Shown here piece after piece: positions 34,445 to 44,700 of a stretch of DNA of 64,000 bases. Both the position numbers and the translations under genes were made by a program. This stretch comes from Hydractinia symbiolongicarpus (Eukaryota > Cnidaria > Hydrozoa > Anthoathecata > Hydractiniidae): NCBI RefSeq assembly GCF_029227915.1, contig NC_079887.1, forward strand, positions 20,087,650-20,151,649. Reading direction: 5' to 3'. The notes under the pieces were generated by a model that was given only the letters and a program-made list of their open reading frames with translations, made no database searches and was not told the DNA's origin. Every line of letters begins with the position of its first letter. Position 1 is the stretch's first letter.

Positions 34445-34640
34445 TTCTAGTTTCATTCCAGCCGGCACACCAACGTCGCAAAGACGTCGTAGCGACGTTG
34501 AGTTTTACGTCGGTGCGACGTCCGCTCAACGTCAGAATGGAAAGTCGCGCAGACGTCGGACTTCGTCGTCTGTACGACGCCAAAGCACAACGTCCTATCG
34601 ACGTCGTGGCCACGTTGTATAGACGTCTGCCGACCTTTTA
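34445..34640. repeat. ACGTCG-rich palindromic repeat cluster
   Basis: About a dozen ACGTCG, CGACGT or GACGTC words occur within 190 bases (for example CAACGTCGCAAAGACGTCGT and AGCGACGTTGAG), in both orientations. Their CpG density is far above the surroundings. They resemble subterminal repeats of a non-autonomous DNA element. Open frames here on both strands are low-complexity artefacts. Confidence 0.65.
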
Positions 34641-35506
34641 CAGCAACTTAGCTGCGATGTTAACAGACGTAACAAAGAGGCTCTTTAAAACAAAAAGCGA
34701 TTTTTAAAATTATTTTCTTTTATAATCAACTAGTATTCACATTCGTTAAATTACACTATAGTATCAGAAGACATTTGATAACTCATATTTATTTACAATA
34801 ACTTTATGTACCCAAGCATAAACATTTTTATCACCTCTGCATTTTCACGTGCGTCTTCAGTATCGAAACGATTTTTCATCCACTTTTTCTTCTATTTGCT
34901 ATAGAAAGAAAATAAAGGTATTAAAATATGATTTAACTAGTGATATAAATTGCAAAGAGAATTTGTTACAGAGCGAAGATAAACGTTTTTTATATAAGAA
35001 CATATCTTGGAAATGAGAAGATGTGTAATTGTAAAGCTAGGTGTTCAAAGTAATATATATTAACAGATTCTGCAGTTTTCAATTGATTTGCCTAGATACA
35101 ATATTAGTTATATATTATAAAGTAACTTAGAATTACTTACTGTTTCTTCTTCTCAAAAAAAGGGAATCTTCTCATTTCCTTTTTGTCGCTTTTTTCATCA
35201 ACCTAAAATAAAGAAATTTTTCTATAGCATATGCGAAATAATGACACCAAATAAACTTGAAATATGTATACATGGTATTTCATATAAATATTCAAGGTAA
35301 CACAGGGAATTAAAAAAACTTACTACTTGTAAGATCCTTCTCAATATATTTTGAAATATTTCTACTTTCTTTCATTTCTTCTATATGTTTAACAACAAAT
35401 GGTTGAAATTAACACACAACGATTTTAGCGCGAAAAAAACTGACACATATATAACGTCGTTTCAACAAATAAATTTCAAAACGTTTGCAACTTCAACTTT
35501 CTTTAA
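34641..35506. other. No recognised gene
   Basis: AT-rich non-coding sequence. Nothing supported. Confidence 0.4.
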
Positions 35507-36348
35507 AGGCCGTTTCACATTACAGCAATATATAGAAAAATATTGACAGCAATATATTTATGAATAATGATATCAATTGAAAATTATTGAATTCATTATA
35601 TTGGAAAATATTTCGAATTATTGCAAATTGTCTCTTTAAATGTCTCTTTAAATGTCCATTTAAATTTTGTTGTAATTCAAAATGTCTGAGGAACAGAGAA
35701 AAGCGGTTGCTGCGATTATTATTGCTACAACTTTACTTCCGACAAACAAGCCTTTTCTTCCTCGCTTCTGAGGTTTCGCAGAAGTTTCATCTTCTGGATT
35801 TTGAAATACGGGGCTGAGTGAAGGTTGAAGTTGCTGTGGCACGCTCTGACCGAATATTTGTGTGTTTTGGCTCAAGATTGACGAGGTTGGTTTTGGTGAG
35901 CTCTGAGTGAAGACATGTGCGGCATGTTGCTGTTGCGTCGTAGCTTGAGGAAATAGTATTTGATCATTCGTAGCAAAATCGTGTGGCAGACTTTCAAAAT
36001 AATAAATGTTATTTTGCTCCATCTTTTATCTTCGATCGTATGTTTCATTTACTGTTTATTTCAGACAGACAAATTTCGAATACTTTGCTGATTCGATTTT
36101 TCTATTGTTCGGAGAACAATTGAGTCTTCTCACAACAAAAGAATTTCCCTTGCAATATTTTTTAATTCAAACCGTGTTTGAATTAAAAAGTCTTGACAAG
36201 TATTGAAAGCGATTGCGTAATGTTTTTTCGAACGTGTCTCAAAAGTTGGTTTCACATTATGTCAATTAATTGAGGCAATATTTTTCAATAGTTATCAATA
36301 ATTTCCAATATATTGGATTCAATATATTTCTGTAATGTGAAACGGCCT
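35507..36348. mobile_element. Harbinger-like element with TAA duplication
   Basis: The ends AGGCCGTTTCACATTACAG and (reverse complement) AGGCCGTTTCACATTACAG are identical over 19 bases and flanked by TAA (35504-35506, 36349-36351). Both ends are followed by CAATATATT-rich subterminal words. A truncated minus-strand ORF lies inside (35660-36022). Confidence 0.88.
35660..36022 (-). CDS. Hypothetical protein of the 35507-36348 element
   Basis: The frame starts at ATG 36022 and encodes 120 aa. The first 85 residues are Q/S/P-rich (for example PQATTQQQHAAHVFTQSSPK). A short basic patch (KPQKRGRKG) follows, resembling the N-terminal region before the SANT-like domain of Harbinger DNA-binding partners. 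The domain itself is missing, so this is probably the start of such a protein left after internal deletion. The family assignment is tentative. Confidence 0.45.
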   Translation of the reverse strand: MEQNNIYYFESLPHDFATNDQILFPQATTQQQHAAHVFTQSSPKPTSSILSQNTQIFGQSVPQQLQPSLSPVFQNPEDETSAKPQKRGRKGLFVGSKVVAIIIAATAFLCSSDILNYNKI

Positions 36349-36516
36349 TAAGAGAAAAACGTTGTGTTTATTTTTAAATTCGAAGCGACTTCTTTTTCCG
36401 TTCGAATAATTCCTCGTTCGAAAGTGCGATGTTTTAACAAATCAAGTTACATAATTTTTATCACATGGTTTGGTCACATCTATTACAAATTTGAACTGGA
36501 AACTTTCGCGCTTTTT

Positions 36517-36570
36517 AATATTTCAATAGCTGGGAAAGTTTAATTAAACTTTCCCAGCTATTGAAATATT
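36517..36570. repeat. Perfect 54-bp palindrome
   Basis: The arm AATATTTCAATAGCTGGGAA continues AGTTTAA and is followed immediately by its exact reverse complement, with no spacer. It has AT-rich flanks and no coding function. Confidence 0.95.
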
Positions 36571-36734
36571 TCCATGTAAGCAGTATTACTTTATGATGAT
36601 GATACTCTCATTGCTTAGTAATGCTTTTTATTAAATTTTTCACTTTGAAAAAAACATGATACTGATACAGCTCTATGGTGGCCGAGAACTGCCATGCACA
36701 ATTACAAAAAAAATTGATTTAAATCACAATGAAA

Positions 36735-37086
36735 CTAGATAGATAGATAGATGTGCATATTTTACATGGCTAGCCTCACAAATATCGAGGGATATACCCT
36801 GTCTATTATTTCCAGGAGGGGCCATGGCGTAGATGAAGAGTCCTAGAGTATTTAATGCTCATTTTGAGCTACGCAGACCCAATTAGAGCTCGCGCTCTAC
36901 TAGACAACTCCCGGCAACATCCAACGGCCCACACAGTGTGCCATCTTCCCAATTTCCCTCACATGGCTTGGGTTAACCCGGGGCTATGGTAACATTCACT
37001 CGCCCATGTTGAATCGCCGTCAAGAGGAATCGAACCCCGGTCTCCCGCACAGAGTACGAGAGCTATAACCACTAATCTACGATGCC
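36735..37086 (-). repeat. Full-length tRNA-derived SINE with (TAGA)n tail, minus orientation
   Basis: Read on the minus strand, the head is tRNA-like (TGGCATCGTAGATTAGTGG with an A box; B box GGGGTTCGATTCC). Next comes the conserved body (GGGCGAGTGAATGTTACC, GGGTTAACCCAAGCCATGTG, GGCACACTGTGTGGGCCG, GGGAGTTGTCTAGTAGAGCG, CTCAAAATGAGCATTAAA) and then the tail (GGAAATAATAGACAGGG, GGCTAGCC). It ends in a short ATCT microsatellite (36735-36752). The A and B boxes imply a Pol III promoter; a LINE would supply retrotransposition. Confidence 0.9.
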
Positions 37087-37360
37087 AACTAAATAAATTG
37101 CGTTAAATCAAAATCAAATCAAATCAACTTAAAAACAAATCTAATGAAAATCAAGTTGAATTGAAATTAATATCAAAAGAAATTGAGATTTATTTTGTAG
37201 CGTTAGGTTTTTATTTTAAAACAAATCAATTAGTGTTTTTAGTCATTGCTCTAATCCACCATAATCTGAGGCTAACTTTTCAACAGACAAAATGGCAGGC
37301 TGTTAAAGTGACTGGGAAGCTGATATTGCACCGAAAAATGACCTTAATTCTTATTTCACA
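37087..37360. other. No recognised gene
   Basis: AT-rich spacer between the SINE and the integrase-like fragment. Confidence 0.4.
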
Positions 37361-37686
37361 GGGGTTTTCAACGCAAAGAAATTCTAGATTATATTATTAT
37401 ATGATTTCCCTATTACAAGTGGAGCATTAGGACTCTGGATAGAAGGCTTAGATATTTTGATATATTTTACAATGACAAAAACATTCCATTAGAAGAGGCC
37501 AGAGAAGTTGTGTGCAAGGAACTGAATGGTCCAGGCCGTCTACTTGGATATCGTGCTATGTATCTCAAATTGAGACAAAAACATGGCATTAAAGAACCCC
37601 GTGACAGAGTTTATGACCTAATGTACGATGAGGCTTCTGAATTATTACAAGGAAGACAGCCTGGAGTAAAAAAGAAAAGAAACTAG
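37361..37686 (+). pseudogene. Integrase-type (rve) protein N-terminal fragment
   Basis: The frame GFQRKEILDYIII-stop-FPYYKWSIRTLDRRLRYFDI is followed by an open stretch, 37432-37686. This contains LEEAREVVCKELNGPGRLLG, YRAMYLKLRQKHGI and a basic end (GVKKKRN). The layout matches the helix-turn-helix segment (IRTLDRRLRYF) and the GxxxGYRxMxxKL..HGI region that precede the retrovirus-type integrase core in a family of multi-copy proteins of fish and cnidarians. The catalytic core is absent and there is one stop, so it is a remnant. Confidence 0.65.
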
Positions 37687-37699
37687 TATAGAAAGTGTT

Positions 37700-38085
37700 G
37701 CGGAGAGGTTGCCAAGGCAAAGGCATTAAGTACGGCAAGGAAAGGGCACGGCAAAGGCAGACAAGGAAACAGGAAGAGGAATCAGCAAGGCAGGGGTAGG
37801 CAAGGCATGGGAGGCACAGGCAAGGACATAGTTAGGCATGCACCAGAAAAGGCGTAGGAAGGGTAGGCAGGCTCCAGAAAAGGCATAGATAGGAAGGTTA
37901 GCAAGGGCACGTAAGAGGAATCAGCAAGGCAGGGGTAGGCAAGGCATGGGAAGCACAGGCAAGGCAAAGGCATTAAGCACGGCAAGGAAAGGGCACGGCA
38001 AAGGCATGCAAGGAAACAGGAAAAGGAATCAGCAAGGCAGGGGTAGGCAAGGCATGGGAGGCACAGGCAAGGGCATATAACTAAG
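37700..38085. repeat. GGCAAGG minisatellite with higher-order structure
   Basis: Purine-rich G/A/C sequence is built from GGCAAGG, GGCACGG and GGCATGG words. A larger unit (AATCAGCAAGGCAGGGGTAG then GCAAGGCATGGG and GCACAGGCAAGG) occurs at about 37781, 37918 and 38028. The two longer repeats starting GGCATTAAG are about 250 bases apart. The minus-strand frame at 37782-38096 is a low-complexity translation (CLPCLAYPCLAD), not a gene. Confidence 0.9.
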
Positions 38086-38253
38086 TTCTGTGTCATATTA
38101 GTCCATGGGTATAGAAAATATCGAGGTTCAAATTCAATGAAAAGGGTATTAAATTTATATAAGGTCTATATACAGTAAATCATCTTAGCAGAATAATGTG
38201 CCAATACAATACAATCTGGTTGTTGTAGGTGCAAGATAATTATGTTTTTCCTA

Positions 38254-38321
38254 GCCCTGTCCAGGATTTGAACCTGGATCTCTCATTTGCATGAGTGTCA
38301 TAGCCATTAGACCAACAGGGC
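38254..38321 (-). repeat. tRNA-like sequence (degenerate or pseudo-tRNA)
   Basis: On the minus strand GCCCTGT pairs perfectly with ACAGGGC as an acceptor stem. CCAGG-TTCAAAT-CCTGG forms a perfect T arm, and an A box (TGGTCTAATGG) and B box (GGTTCAAATCC) are present. At 68 nt it is short. The anticodon arm can only form a 5-bp stem with a 4-base loop (CTCAT-GCAA-ATGAG), so it is not a canonical tRNA. It could be a pseudogene or a SINE promoter. Confidence 0.5.
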
Positions 38322-38662
38322 ATGAATATATATATATGAAAACCTTTACATATGCATCTTATATATCCTAACTTCGGTTCAAACAAACAGACAGTTAACA
38401 AGCTGTTGTTATCCTACGCACCTAAAACAATTTTACTTTGTGGAAAATTTTGTAACATTTAAAAATAAAAATACAGTTTATAACCTGTTTTTACCCTCTT
38501 AAAGCAAAAAAAAAACTGCAATATTTTATGGGAAAAGTTTCTGTGAAAGATCAAAAATTAATCGTGACATCTGATAGGCGTAATACATTTTCCCAAAAAA
38601 CTTTCTTGCAACTTCGGTTTAAAAAAAACACAGCGGAAACAGCCTGTTGTTATCCTGTCCAG

Positions 38663-39956
38663 CTAAAAATCAAACAGCAGTATATGTTTATTTTGCAAAC
38701 AAGTTTTCATGATGGTAGGATAAAAAGCTCTTATTCCAAACTGAAAAAAACATATACATATCGTGAAAAAGAAATAATGAATACATTTGCAGATTTTCAA
38801 TACATGTCGACGATTGAACGAGAACCGCTTAGATATTTCGTCGGTTAAATCTTTATGAAAAGCTAGTATAGCCAATGCATTAAAGAGCTTTTGTGACATC
38901 GTTAATCGAAGCTATATTTTCAGCCTACGTGCCAGCGGAAAAGATCTCTCAGGGGTGGCACTTATAGCTGCACCAACAAGAACTAATTTCATTACCTTCA
39001 TAATGTTCTTAATAAGGCGTTGTTTAGATTTGCTCAAAACGATAATTTTGTTCTTAATCTCTTCAAAGTGATTAATACTTTTATTGACGAACACTGTGCG
39101 GAGGATCAAAAGCTCTGCATGTAATGCTGATATGTCAATATCATCTCCGTATTTGTCAAGTACAAGCATTGTGTTACTTCTAATATCATTTAGTTCGTAG
39201 AAACGCAGAAAATCTTCTCTAATCTGTAAATCGTCAGAGACGTTTCTTAAGCATATAGATAATTGCTCGTTGTTGCTGATGTTAGTGTATTCATCAGCCA
39301 TTATCGCGAAAAAGTTATTCTCTTCGATGGCTTTCAGCTTTCCACGAACAACATTTTATGCCATCAAATCCGAAAGTTAATTTTGAATTTCGTTGTGGGT
39401 GTACTTTAACCTTGATTATGATAAATTAGCCAACAAATAAATAAGAAAAGTTTTAAAAACACATGTTAAATTTTTTTTTTTTTTCTTGAAAATGTAACTC
39501 AGTTACGAAAAGTTTCGTGCTACTTTATAAATTAAAAATAAAACTTTAACATGTGTTTTTAAAACTTTTCTTATTTAACCTTGACTTTTGCAATGTTGAA
39601 AGAATGGAAGAATTTTTAGTTCCAAGTAACATTAAAAGCTGTGTGAAGTTATCATTTCCTGTGTTTCCTTGCATGGCGATTCCTTGTCTTGCCAAATATC
39701 TAAGGCATCGTATTACATCGAATAAATGTTTCCTTTCATTACGCTGCAATTCAACAATGTTTTGATTGGTTAATTCCGCAATATTAGGGCATTGGGCGAC
39801 AACGGTTTCTAACGCAGCAGATGCTTTGTGGCAATTTGTTTGCTGATGAATTTCGAAACACTTAGGTACTTTTTTCCATGAATTAAAACCAAGACTTATA
39901 TAAGCTTGTTCCTTGTTTCTTTCACTTCGCAAGCTCTGATTTTGGTCATGTTTCAT
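38663..39956 (-). pseudogene. hAT transposase pseudogene (ZMYM/TTF-type family)
   Basis: The N-terminal piece (39956-39546, 136 aa) has the TTF-type zinc-finger remnant region (GFNSWKKVPKCFEIHQQTNC then HK) followed by RNERKHLFDVIRCLRYLARQ and GNTGNDNFTQLLMLLG. A middle piece (39301 down) has the RNase-H-like start (ADEYTNISNNEQLSICLRNV) and FLRFYEL. After a large internal deletion it runs into the C-terminal dimerisation motif SATPERSFPLARRLK, a stop, then MSQKLFNALAILAFHKDLTD (about 38900-38840). Intact relatives are about 600-800 aa and cut and paste hAT elements. The gap between the first two pieces holds a 31-bp inverted repeat (39440-39575). No terminal repeats were identified. Confidence 0.85.
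39440..39575. repeat. Perfect 31-bp inverted repeat inside the hAT pseudogene
   Basis: AATAAGAAAAGTTTTAAAAA plus CACATGTTAAA at 39440-39470 is exactly inverted at 39545-39575, with a 74-base spacer that includes a T16-like run. The right arm is also the coding end of the hAT N-terminal piece, so the left arm looks like a snap-back duplication. Confidence 0.92.
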
Positions 39957-40055
39957 GCAGTAAGCACATAAAACACAATCTGACCTAAAAACAAATATTG
40001 TAAATAATTAAGGTTAAAAACACACAATCAGGTTTAAGAACACAATATCCTATTT

Positions 40056-40137
40056 CACCTCGTTCCTAGACCTTGTTTAGGCTTTTGAAATATCTTGAGG
40101 ACCTCTGAGAATCAGAAACGGCATGGGAACGAGGTTG
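40056..40137. mobile_element. Small MITE, CAACCTCG family
   Basis: The ends CACCTCGTTCCTAGACC and (reverse complement) CAACCTCGTTCCCATGCC are inverted repeats 82 bases apart. No clear target duplication is seen, and the left end is damaged. Confidence 0.6.
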
Positions 40138-40772
40138 AGTTTAGACCTGTTTAGACTTTAGACATGTTTAAACCAAAAGATACTTTTTGAGCGCATCCTT
40201 AAACAAGAAAGATGAAAAATCAATACAAATAGGATTTATAAATGATTGCTTACTTTGTATCTTAATGTAACCAAGGGAATCGTTCAAACCATCTGTGTTG
40301 ACAATAGCGACTAAAATAAAACTTGAAAAAATAAAACCTGTCAAGTTTCATTTTTTTTAAGGCTTAACATAATTTCGACAAATCGAATTCGATTAATTGG
40401 ACCGTGTATCATCCCTCTTGTCACCTGTTAAGTTTCGATTTTATTTTAATGCTCAATATAATTTCAACAAATCGAATTCAATTAATCGGCAAAACAAAAA
40501 TAATATCACGCACGTGCAATAAATATTCTAAGTATTGGACTTGTTTGGGTTTAAAATAAAACGAAGGAAAGTCGATATTCAGTAAAGCTGTATTTAGGCG
40601 TTGAAATACTTGAACCACAGAATCCATCGCCAGTGTAAGTAAAGGGCTTGACTTGATAAGATTGCTTTTACTAACTGCAGAAATTGTAACAGCAGCAAGA
40701 CAACAAAGTCATTAATAGTAGCCAATATATCAGCTTTGAAAAAGCAGTCTGTACTGGGATCTTGTTTAGCCG

Positions 40773-40877
40773 CAACCTTGTTGATAAAGTTGATAGCCGG
40801 CGAAAAGTTAAAAAGAAAATTGTTGGGCCACTCCGTAATAACGGCTCAGTGGCCACAAGTCCCTAGGGACGAGGTTG
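40773..40877. mobile_element. Small MITE, CAACCTCG family, with 9-bp target duplication
   Basis: The ends CAACCTTG and (reverse complement) CAACCTCGTCCCTAGGGAC are flanked by a perfect 9-bp direct repeat GTTTAGCCG (40764-40772 and 40878-40886). The element is 105 bases long and without coding capacity. Confidence 0.85.
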
Positions 40878-41529
40878 GTTTAGCCGTCAATCGTTTTCAA
40901 GCAATCAAAAATGTACAATTTTATCTTAACACCCGAAACGTCGCAAATAACGTAGTTTTTCTTATCAATTTAGATAAATTAAGAAAAGAGAAAATAGAAT
41001 AAAATTACAAAGTATAAAAGGAAACGAAAGGTCGATTTGGGAAAAAAACGAACTATCTCAAGAGGACACTTGAAAATTGAACCACTAATTTTTTTTTCCA
41101 AAAGCAAAACATTAGTGCCCAATTCTCTCAGCCCATGAATTTGGCTATACAGTATATATTATTAGCAATTTTATTTTAAAAAATCTTTCCCGGTGGAATA
41201 ACTAGATGCTAAAAAAAAATTCTAGTTTCTGTGTGGATTTGCGCACCTGTTTAAGAACGCGCGAAACACGCGGTTAGTTGTGATCAACACTGCGAAAGTT
41301 TATTTCTGCAAAATAAATGGAATTCTGGAATCTGCAAAACTTTGTTCCTGTGAACATTTCCCGCAAATTTACTTCCAAAATTTTCGCGGTCATTTTTTGA
41401 GCGCGAAAGTATTTTTCCTATACGCTACACACACACTTCGTGCCCAGCCGCTGTTGTCTGCGCCTAGCGTTCGTTATTATTTTTTGTGTGTTGTTTACAT
41501 AAGTGACCTCAGCTAGCGAAAATCCAACC

Positions 41530-41748
41530 ATGGCGGGATCTCAAATAACATTTTCTCAAAAAGTTTCACAGGATTTAGCACAACATGAACTTTATACCAG
41601 CAACCTCCAGAGTTCCAGATTAATGCAACATAAAGATGGGATACTTTACATTTGGTCAGAACTTAAAAAATGTCTTTACACCAAACTATTTTATGGAATC
41701 ACTAATGAGAGAACCCAGTCAGTGGAAAACGAAAGTACAAGATTTCAG
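41530..41748 (+). CDS. NUP88: NUP88 exon 1
   Basis: Start CAACCATGG, 73 codons, donor TTTCAG|GTAATA in phase 0. It encodes the first propeller strands, including HKDGILYIWSELKKCLY. An upstream in-frame start at 41503 has a weaker context. Confidence 0.85.
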
Positions 41749-44700
41749 GTAATACGTGTTATCTATGTTATTTCAGGTAGTATTAAGGTAGTTTTAATCT
41801 GTGTGATTTTTTAATGTAAAGTAATGAAATAGTCAATCTAATCAGGCAAAATCTAAAAATTATATATAAAAAAACTTTATATATAGCTATAGCTATAGCT
41901 AGCCTAGCTATAGCTATATATATAGCTAGCTGCTAGACCTTTTTGAATAGATGGCGCCGTAGATTAGTGGTTATAGCTCTCGTACTCTGTGCGGGAGACC
42001 AGGGTTCGGTTCCTCTTGACGGCGATTAAACATGGGCGAGTGAATGTTACCATAGCCCCGGGTTAACCCAAGTCATGTGAGGGAAATTGGGAAGATGGCA
42101 CACTGTGTGGGCCATTGGATGTTGCCAGGAGTTGTCTAGTAGAGCGCGGGCTCTAATTGGGTCTGCATAGCTCAAAATGAGCATTAATGGCTAGCCTCAC
42201 CAATATCGAGGGATATACCCTGTCTATTATTTCCAGCAGGGGCCATGGCTTTCCTGTAGTATTTAATGCTCTCTTTGAGCTACGCAAACTCAATTAGGGT
42301 CAGCGCTCTGCTCTGCCAGACAACTCCCTGCAACATCCAACAGCCCACACAGTGCACCATCTCTCCAATTTTCTTCACATGGCTTAGATTAACCTGGGGC
42401 TATAGTAATATTCAATTGCCCATATTGAATCGCCGCCAAGGAGAATTGAACCCCAGTCTCCTGCACAAAGTACAAGAGTGATAACCACTAAACTATGGCG
42501 CCACATGTTTACATTTTGCTTGGTAAGCCCTTTTCGATTTTACAATTACTTGGCGGGCAAAAAGATGTGGGCGCTATGTTAAGTGAGGTTGTGTCTTTAC
42601 ACAAAGGTATCATAACGACTTTACATGAATATATGTCAATCAGAAGTTATCCATCTACACTCAATAATAGTTTAAAACCTCAAAAATGTTTCCATAGAAA
42701 GAAATTGGCTAAAAAAAACCTTCTGCAAGCTTCCGCATCTTTCTGCCTGCCACGTAGTTGTTAGAGCCAGAAAGGGTTTACTGCGGAAAATGTAAACATT
42801 CAAAAAGGTCTATATAGACCACTTTCTGCACGGACTTAGTTGTTTTGATTTCACTTTGAGAACAATGGGCCTGTGGGCACTTTTGTGTAGGTAAGGGTAA
42901 AACACTACCAAACACACTTTTATTAAATAGCGTCACCGTCAACAAAATAAATTGATCGTCAACTATAAAAATTGACTGTCAACAAAATAAATTGATTGTC
43001 AACTAATTAAATTGACTGTCAACTAAATAAATTGACCGTATTAAAGTATTACTAACCGGTTAATTTATAATTTGCAAATCTTCTACTAATATTAACCGTT
43101 AACAAATTTAATTAACAGAGTGTAAACATTGACGGTTAATAAATCTTCTTAACTGCAGCCCTTAAAATTAGATTTTTTTACGTCGGCAATAAAACTGCCG
43201 ACGTGAGATGCATTTCAACTGATCTGCGTCGGCATTTTTTTTGTAGTAAAATTTTCCAGCTGGCAAAAACTTTCGTCATTCACCTTGTATTGGGGCTAGA
43301 CCTTGCATAAATTCAATGTATTGATCTCCGAAGACGATGACAAATGGAAACGGAGTACAAGTCCCGTACTCCGAAGTACACCTTCCCGATGGTGTACTTC
43401 GTTAAGTTAATAGTTCACTGCCAACTGACTTTCTATATGTTTCGAGACGAACTCATTAGAAAGTACGTTGTGCACGTGCTATTTACAAACTAAATGTCAG
43501 GGCATTCAATAAGTTGTATATCGCAGAAGTCGCCGGTGGCATGCTTCCAAAATGCTTGTCACCGGCACAGTTCACCATGAAGCAAAACTGTACAGTGGGC
43601 TCAATTTATAGAGTCTTCGCAGAACATCTCTCCTCACAAAACCGAGGGCAGGGCGAACTTCTTTTTAATACGATATACAATTTTTCGATTATTATTATTA
43701 CGAATCGAATGGCGCCACAGTATTTCTGTAACGTGAATAATTTTAATGATAATGACCTAACTTACTGAAAATCGAGTGTAATTATTCTTCAGTCGCAATG
43801 AGTGGAAGAAGCGCAAGCAATACCACAATTAACATTATATATTTGATTTTGCTTGCCACAGTTCCTTTCAAATTTTCATTATTTTTGTTGTTTTGATAAT
43901 GACATGGCAAAACACTTTAGCAATTTCATTTTCTGATTCGGCTTTCTTTTTCACCATGTTTACTTTTTTATTTTATTTTCGTGAATTCAGGAAATTATAC
44001 CATCCGTCAGTTTCGAGTAAAAAAACCACACGCGAATACTGTGTGCATTCCCGTGTGCATTCCCATGTGGAGACCTGGTTTCTTTTAGGATAAGGAACTC
44101 GAGAAAAATGTATGCCAGTTTTCATATTACGCCCGAGAAAATGTGATATAAAAATTCACCACAAAGGCTTTAATATTACAAAGAATAACATGCGATCAGT
44201 TGAAAAGTTTGTTTTTCAAAAAAATGGTAGTAGAAACCAGACTATAATACGTGAACAGGTACGATAGAAATATACATGAGCACATGTTCTTAAAAGTCTG
44301 CCAAAATAAAAATTAATTCTTTGTTAATTTTTTTCTTCGTTGATGTTGAAAATGAGTTGTTGTTTTTAAAAATTTCACAACAAAATTACGTCGGCAATTT
44401 TTTTGCCGACGCAACTACAGTATTTTCTTATTTTACGTTGGCAATCGCCGACGCTAATTTTAAGGGCTGAACTGCCAATATCAATACCGTCTCAAAATAT
44501 GCATATGTTTTTTTTTCGTATCATTATACGAACGCTACAAAATACTTCGTTATATGAATGTCATACAAAGTGCTTTAAAATAAAAAATATAAACTTTTTT
44601 AAAAGTATGATACAAATTTTTTTGTATTATAAGAAGAAAATGATATGAACTTTAAACAAAGTAAATTGCTATACGATCTTAAAACGAACTTCAGAAGTAC

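Larger units (their letters stand above)
39957..41529. other. Spacer before NUP88, with two small MITEs
   Basis: No gene is visible. Two CAACCTCG-family MITEs lie at 40056-40137 and 40773-40877. From about 41250 the sequence is richer in CpG and GCGAAAG words, and 41450-41529 is the likely NUP88 promoter and 5' untranslated region. No TATA box is evident. Confidence 0.5.

Noticed and set aside
34428-34707. Overlapping ORFs on both strands with RRR/SSS-rich products
   Set aside because: They arise from the ACGTCG palindromic repeat cluster; all frames look alike.
37782-38096. Minus-strand 104-aa ORF rich in C, L and P
   Set aside because: It is a translation of the GGCAAGG minisatellite, with repeating CLPCLAYPCLAD, and not a gene.
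38254-38321. Functional tRNA gene on the minus strand
   Set aside because: Acceptor and T arms are good, but the total length (68) and the 4-base anticodon loop are not canonical. It is kept only as a tRNA-like repeat.
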